From positions 156,765 through 220,764 of the forward strand of contig NW_025064903.1 in the NCBI RefSeq assembly GCF_019112545.1: a stretch of 64,000 nucleotides of DNA. The letters run 5' to 3'. Under the pieces are notes generated by a model. It worked only from the letters and a program-made list of their open reading frames with translations. It searched no databases and had not been told where the DNA came from. Positions 56,683-64,000 of this stretch are shown here, piece by piece (the first letter of the stretch is position 1; every line of letters starts with the position of its first letter). Made by a program: the position numbers and the translations under genes. This stretch comes from Guyanagaster necrorhizus (lineage: Eukaryota; Basidiomycota; Agaricomycetes; Agaricales; Physalacriaceae).

Positions 56683-59600
56683 TTACATGGATACCGATGC
56701 ATAGCCGAAACTAGTTCCATCTAAACCCCGCGCGACAAGGGCGAACTGATTCGCGGCCTCGCGAGTTCGCTTTATTGACCTAGATCTGTCAAAAACAAAC
56801 ATGACTAGGGATCACCCCTGAGAAGAGTTCGAGCACTAACCCCAACACGGTCTTGACGAACGTCTCTTTGATTGCGGGCCCCGCTTTCGACGGCAAAAAG
56901 TCATCCTGTTTCAAACAAGAGGGTGAGTTGCTATTACAACGTCGGAAATTGAATGACGGACATCAAATAAGATCTCCTTAAGCCATACTCGTGACTCCTC
57001 GATGCATCTGACAAGCAAGGTCGACAGCATCTCCACGAGATTGGGCGTCGCACTCCTAGGAGACACACCAGCAAGTCCGAACAGCACTGCTCGCATTATC
57101 TCTCGGCCGTGCCCGCTTATCAGTTGCGTCCGTTGAGCTTCCAACGCAGGGTAAACAGAGGATCGATGAATAAGGTTACTCTGCACATTTCGATGATCAA
57201 AGATTAAAGCCGAACAGGATAAAACTATGAACCGAACGTACCAGGAAATTGCAAGCAGCAATCAAAGAATAACGTTCCTGCAAAGCCATAGCGCGAACAG
57301 AACATTGCATGAGGGCATCCAGTGCACCCGGCGGTAAATGGTACAACGTGGTAGTGAAATCTTGTGCAACCTACAGACACAAACGTCATCAACGTAAAAA
57401 ACCAAATACATCCGACATGACCAACTCTGTCCATGCAGTTGAAAAATTCTTGAACGATATCAGGATTCTAACGCAATCTTATCAGCACGTCATTTCGCTG
57501 GGGCAGGGTCGAAAACACCCACATCCACCATGGCTCCGGGAACTGCCATGAACGACAACGAAACATTCAGTAGAATAGGCAACACTTCTATGACGACTGC
57601 CTTTGCCCGTTCTTCTTCCTCAGCCCGTTGCCGTTCAAGTTCCGCTTCTCTAAGCTTCACCAGACCGTCCTCGTCTCCTGTTAAAGGCATAGGTGGAGGC
57701 GGATTCATTTGAGCAAACAGCATGGTTGCGAGCGTCAGCCAGGATGCAGTAAGCTGGCGCTGTGCAGCCATGCAAACTAGATTTAACAAAGGCCCGGGCG
57801 GCAAAGATATGATAGTGGCGTCGGATGCAAGTGAAGTTATAGATTTGACCAGTTCATTGATAGCCTGAGAACTGTTGTTAAGCGCGCGGCGAAGAAGTAC
57901 AGCACGACTTACCTGTCCAACACCAACATCTTGTCCTGTAGCTTCCACGCAACGGCTGATAGCAGCAAGAATCGCGTCACGTAGCCTGGCCATCCGTTCA
58001 TCACATCTAGCTAGGTTCACTTGTTCTAGAATTTGCTGGACCTGAGAATCTTCGTCCAGGTCTAATAGATCGTCAGTAGCCCGAGTCAGACCCTTGGAGA
58101 TGCCAGCCAATGTCTCCAGTTGAAGAATAGCTAAACTCCGTGCTTCTGGAGGAAGCTGAGAGACATCAGTCAGAAGATTAAAAGAAAGGCACCCAAGTCC
58201 TACCGTAGTTGGGCTATTGAGAATGTTCATCAGTTTTTGTACAATAGGTGTGGCCATGGCCTGTGTGCGTATTGAGAAACCGACCAACAATCGAGATTGT
58301 GCATTCACCTCGATGGGAGAAATTTGTTGCACCGGCGGTAAGGCCTCGATGACGCTTGCAATAGATTGTAGCACCTTGCTCTTCTCCGCATCCTATGATA
58401 AAATCCAACGTTAAAACTCATGATCAAGGCTCTACAGTCCACATACCGGCACTCGGGCCAAGCCTGCATGTAACTCCGCGAATGCCCCAAGCTGAGGCGC
58501 AAGCAGCTTCCTATTGGCATCGCATAGGTTTCGCAAAGCGAGAGCAGCCTGTACAGACAACGTCGGTTCCGGTAGTGCCGCAACAACAAATCCTACGGCC
58601 GACAATAACATGTCCAACTTTGAAGGACCGGGGATACCCTCTTCCAGCTGAGGAGACTCATGAGCGAACCAAGACGAGTATGTTCCTATAACGTTCGCGT
58701 TAAGCCGGTACCTGATTTCTGGCTTTTAACGCTAACCTAACAGATTCAATGTTGTTAACCGTACGCGACTATGGCCTACCGACGGTAATCGGCTTATGAC
58801 CTCGGGATTGAAAAGCCGGGTCAGGTCAGGCGACTTATCGTAGTCCAAGGCCTCTTGAAGAGACGATAGGCAGTGAAGAGTCGATTCTATTTCCTACTCA
58901 GCAAAGAAGATGAGCCGCGTAGTGAGTTATACGTAGTAAAATATGCCAACCTCCCAGCCTTGATTGGGATCTGATCGATTCGAGAGCGCTTGTATCAAGC
59001 TATCCACGAAGTACACCAACATCTCATCTCGAATGACGTAATACCTAAAGGCAAAATGAGTGATAATTATTGCCTATATGCGTATCGCAACCCACGCATT
59101 TATTAGCGTGTCTCCGATGTCCCGCCGATAACTAATGTGGGGATTAGCATTGAACCTTTGCTCGGCATAACGCTTACGTCTGAAATCTGATTACTTGGTC
59201 TACGAAAGATCAATACAACGGAGATGATAGATTATAAAAGCCATACCTTTCGACCATCCGTGTCCACGTGGAGGGAACGTTGTTTTCCTGCGCAGTATCT
59301 TGACCAATTCCACATAGACGGCTTTGGCAATCGCATTAGGGTCACCATCATTTGTCTCCCGATCATCGTCAGCACTAAGATCCCAAAGTGTTTCTTGCAG
59401 CAAATACCAAAACCCGAGAGTCAGTTCACTAGTCTCCTCATCCACTCCGAAGTATCCAGATAGATCGGTATAATCAAGCATCGCGCGAAGGTATCTTTGC
59501 GTAAGTTGGCCGTTTGTTTTCCCAGACGGATTTGGGACAACGCTTTGGTAGGCTTCAAGTGGACACACACGTACATTGGAAGCGATATTACGGGCGAAAT

Positions 59601-60788
59601 ATGGCGTCGAGTGATCGCCAAGCTCGGCTAGAAGTTTGCACAATGAATGCGATACTTCGTCGACCATGCCGTTTCGTAAGGTATCTTCGACGATGACACT
59701 TCCCTTGCTATCCAACCACAAGAGGAGAGGTTGGGTCAGAGTCTTGACTCCCGAGCCCATTTGCCCGTTTGGAAGTGGGGAGGAGGACATTATTTCTTGC
59801 AAAGTAGCTGATGCCGCCACGAAGAAATTGTCGTCTTCAGGGTCAAGAAAGAGAAGAAGAAGAGGTATGATGGCAATCACTTCTGCGGCACCGAGATACG
59901 ACAACCATGACTGAAAACATTTCATGGCGGATAGAATTTGGTTGGCCGGAACGGCGGGTGAGCGATCTAGTGATGATCTGATAGCCTGCAGAACTATCTG
60001 GCTGCTGTCTTTCATGGTGTCGGTTATTCTTGTCCTAGAACACACATGAGAACCGATGTAAAGCAGCATTACCCACGTACTTATTTGGACCCAATATATC
60101 CGCCGTGCTGACTTCCTCAGCCACAATAGTGAGAAAATCGAGGATAGGGCCTGTCTGGGCACCACTTCCAGAGAAGGCGGTGATACAGGACAAAATCCAA
60201 TCTGGCCATTGTGTAGGATGTTGTGGGGCCAGTTTCAGCGCTAACGAACACAGCTGTCGAGATAGCCATTAGACGCAGTGACGATGGGGAGTAGAAGAGG
60301 TTTGATGTACAGAGACGAAGAGCTTCCGAAGAATAACATTATTTCTCCCGATGACGATTGAGTGAGCTGTTAGTTGAATGAGCAGATCGCGGAGTGGCAC
60401 GGCCTGGTCCTCTGGAAAAGATGACCTACAAATTATTACGGCGTAGGATCGTTTCAAGTCAAGGCATCCACCCACCAATCGCGTGCAATCTTCACTTGCA
60501 CGGTATGAGCACCAAAGAATTGAACATTCGGGTCTTCATGATTCAACAAAGGAAGGACAAGGCCCCAGGCTTCCGGTCGCTTCTGTATCTCAAAGAGCTC
60601 TTGCTGGCGCAGCCTAAGTTCGTCGGGCGGCAGAAAAGAGTTGGGCTGTCCATACGCCTGTAGAATCAACTTGAATAATGCCGGTCAGGGTTCCGAAGGC
60701 CACATCAAGAAATTTCGGAAATACAGACTTGGGTGGCGCGCTCGACGTCCAGTGACGATAATGTAGGAAGAAAGCTAGCATTGACCAT
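56683..60788 (-). CDS. Importin-13/Kap122-type karyopherin
   Basis: The start at 60788 (MVNASFLPTLSSLDVERATQ) joins LILQAYGQPNSFLPPDELRL and the importin-beta N-terminal block EIQKRPEAWGLVLPLL, FFGAHTVQVKIARDW. HEAT-type helices follow, for example CFQSWLSYLGAAEVIAIIPL, LSGYFGVDEETSELTLGFWY, LLQETLWDLS and LSQLPPEARSLAILQLETLA. The end is SIKRTREAANQFALVARGLD, stopping at 56683. Length of roughly 1,000 residues after removing introns fits importin-13 (Kap122/Pdr6). This karyopherin carries cargo both ways through nuclear pores under control of Ran-GTP. Twelve or more introns of about 50-70 nt are present. I see no frameshift. Confidence 0.85.
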
Positions 60789-61052
60789 GATATTCGCGTT
60801 TAAAGGCAGAAAGAACTCATACGCCGCGACGCGAGATGATGAACGTAAAAGGCAAAGAGTAATTTGGCGCGCAGGGGAGAATATTACCTGATTTATTTAT
60901 CTATTTTGTTTTATTATTAATTACATAACCTCGTTGCACCGCCACTGCGAGGTGGAAAAATCCAGTAAACAGACTGCTGAAATGTACAAATGTTTATTTA
61001 TTTATAAATTTTCAACATGCATGCTATCATGACGTAGTAGGTATATTGTTCA

Positions 61053-63596
<2,544 letters not shown>

Positions 63597-64000
63597 GGTT
63601 GGTGGTGCGAGCACGAAACCCGAGTGCGACTGGTTAAATACGACGGCACGCCCTACATTCCCAATTTTTAATTCTGGGATCAAACCTGATGCGGCGGAAC
63701 AATGCCGAGTGTGTCAGGCACCTCCCGTCAAACGGAGTCGGCATGAGCGGCAAAGCAGTGCCGTGCGGGCGATTTCTCTTTCATGGAGAAGCTCGAGAAT
63801 GTGCCAGTTGTACATGATGCACACCGAGGAGCAAAAAAGACTCACTTGATACAGAGCACACAACGAGGACTTCGCAGTGGGCGTCCTGGGAAGAATTTTT
63901 TGATGCGGTCTAGATCTCTATCGCCGCTAACGCACTTGGTCTAAAGCTGCGAAATCTTGGGAAATGCTCCGATTCTAGTGGAGAAAAGAAGAACGAATGG
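63597..64000. other. Upstream of ACH1 to window edge
   Basis: Should hold the ACH1 promoter. No gene was recognised in the last 400 bases. Confidence 0.4.

Overview
The window looks like chromosomal DNA of an agaricomycete (mushroom-forming basidiomycete). Genes are dense and broken by many introns of about 50-65 nt. The families present are typical of Agaricomycetes: DUF6535 and DUF6533 membrane proteins, multiplying F-box/LRR proteins with an N-terminal membrane segment, and a secreted SGNH esterase. They sit beside conserved housekeeping genes. All calls come from reading translations, splice sites and motifs by eye. No database search was run.

Layout. 1-10.4 kb is accessory and decayed. 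It holds a LINE endonuclease fragment, a dispersed repeat present twice (the second copy split by a solo LTR with a clean target-site duplication), an F-box pseudogene, a DNA polymerase delta paralogue lacking its polymerase domain, an intact DUF6535 gene, an 826-bp CpG-free block, and a broken Bem46-type hydrolase. 10.8-21.6 kb carries an MFS transporter tail, a secreted SGNH esterase, an intact DUF6533 gene, an F-box gene, a TMEM170-like gene and a second DUF6535 gene. 22.3-28.8 kb is a conserved block: CHO2 (phosphatidylethanolamine methyltransferase), a zinc deaminase and ALKBH6. 28.8-37.2 kb is gene-poor and rich in homopolymers, but three small spliced or short genes are hidden in it: a 61-residue Zn2Cys6 protein, a 93-residue 'YGFGG' protein and a 241-residue protein with three GLEBS-like motifs. 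37.3-44.6 kb has NST1 and the NEO1-type P4-ATPase, convergent. 45.3-50.7 kb repeats earlier themes in inverted order: a second YGFGG copy, two tandem F-box genes and a DUF6533 pseudogene. 52.6-63.6 kb is a minus-strand conserved run: histidine phosphatase, an agaricomycete-type hypothetical protein, an importin-13/Kap122-type karyopherin and acetyl-CoA hydrolase.

How it fits together. The core genes serve membrane lipids (CHO2, NEO1), stress and ion tolerance (NST1), nuclear transport (importin-13, perhaps the GLEBS-like protein), nucleic acid or nucleotide modification (ALKBH6, deaminase) and acetyl-CoA handling (ACH1). There is no sign of one pathway cluster. The accessory part is shaped by duplication and decay. 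The convergent DUF6533/F-box pair exists once intact (13.7-17.8 kb) and once inverted with a decayed DUF6533 member (47.9-50.7 kb). Three splice-consistent GC-AG introns and a 14-nt microexon were needed to reconstruct genes here, which explains why simple open-reading-frame views of this window are misleading.
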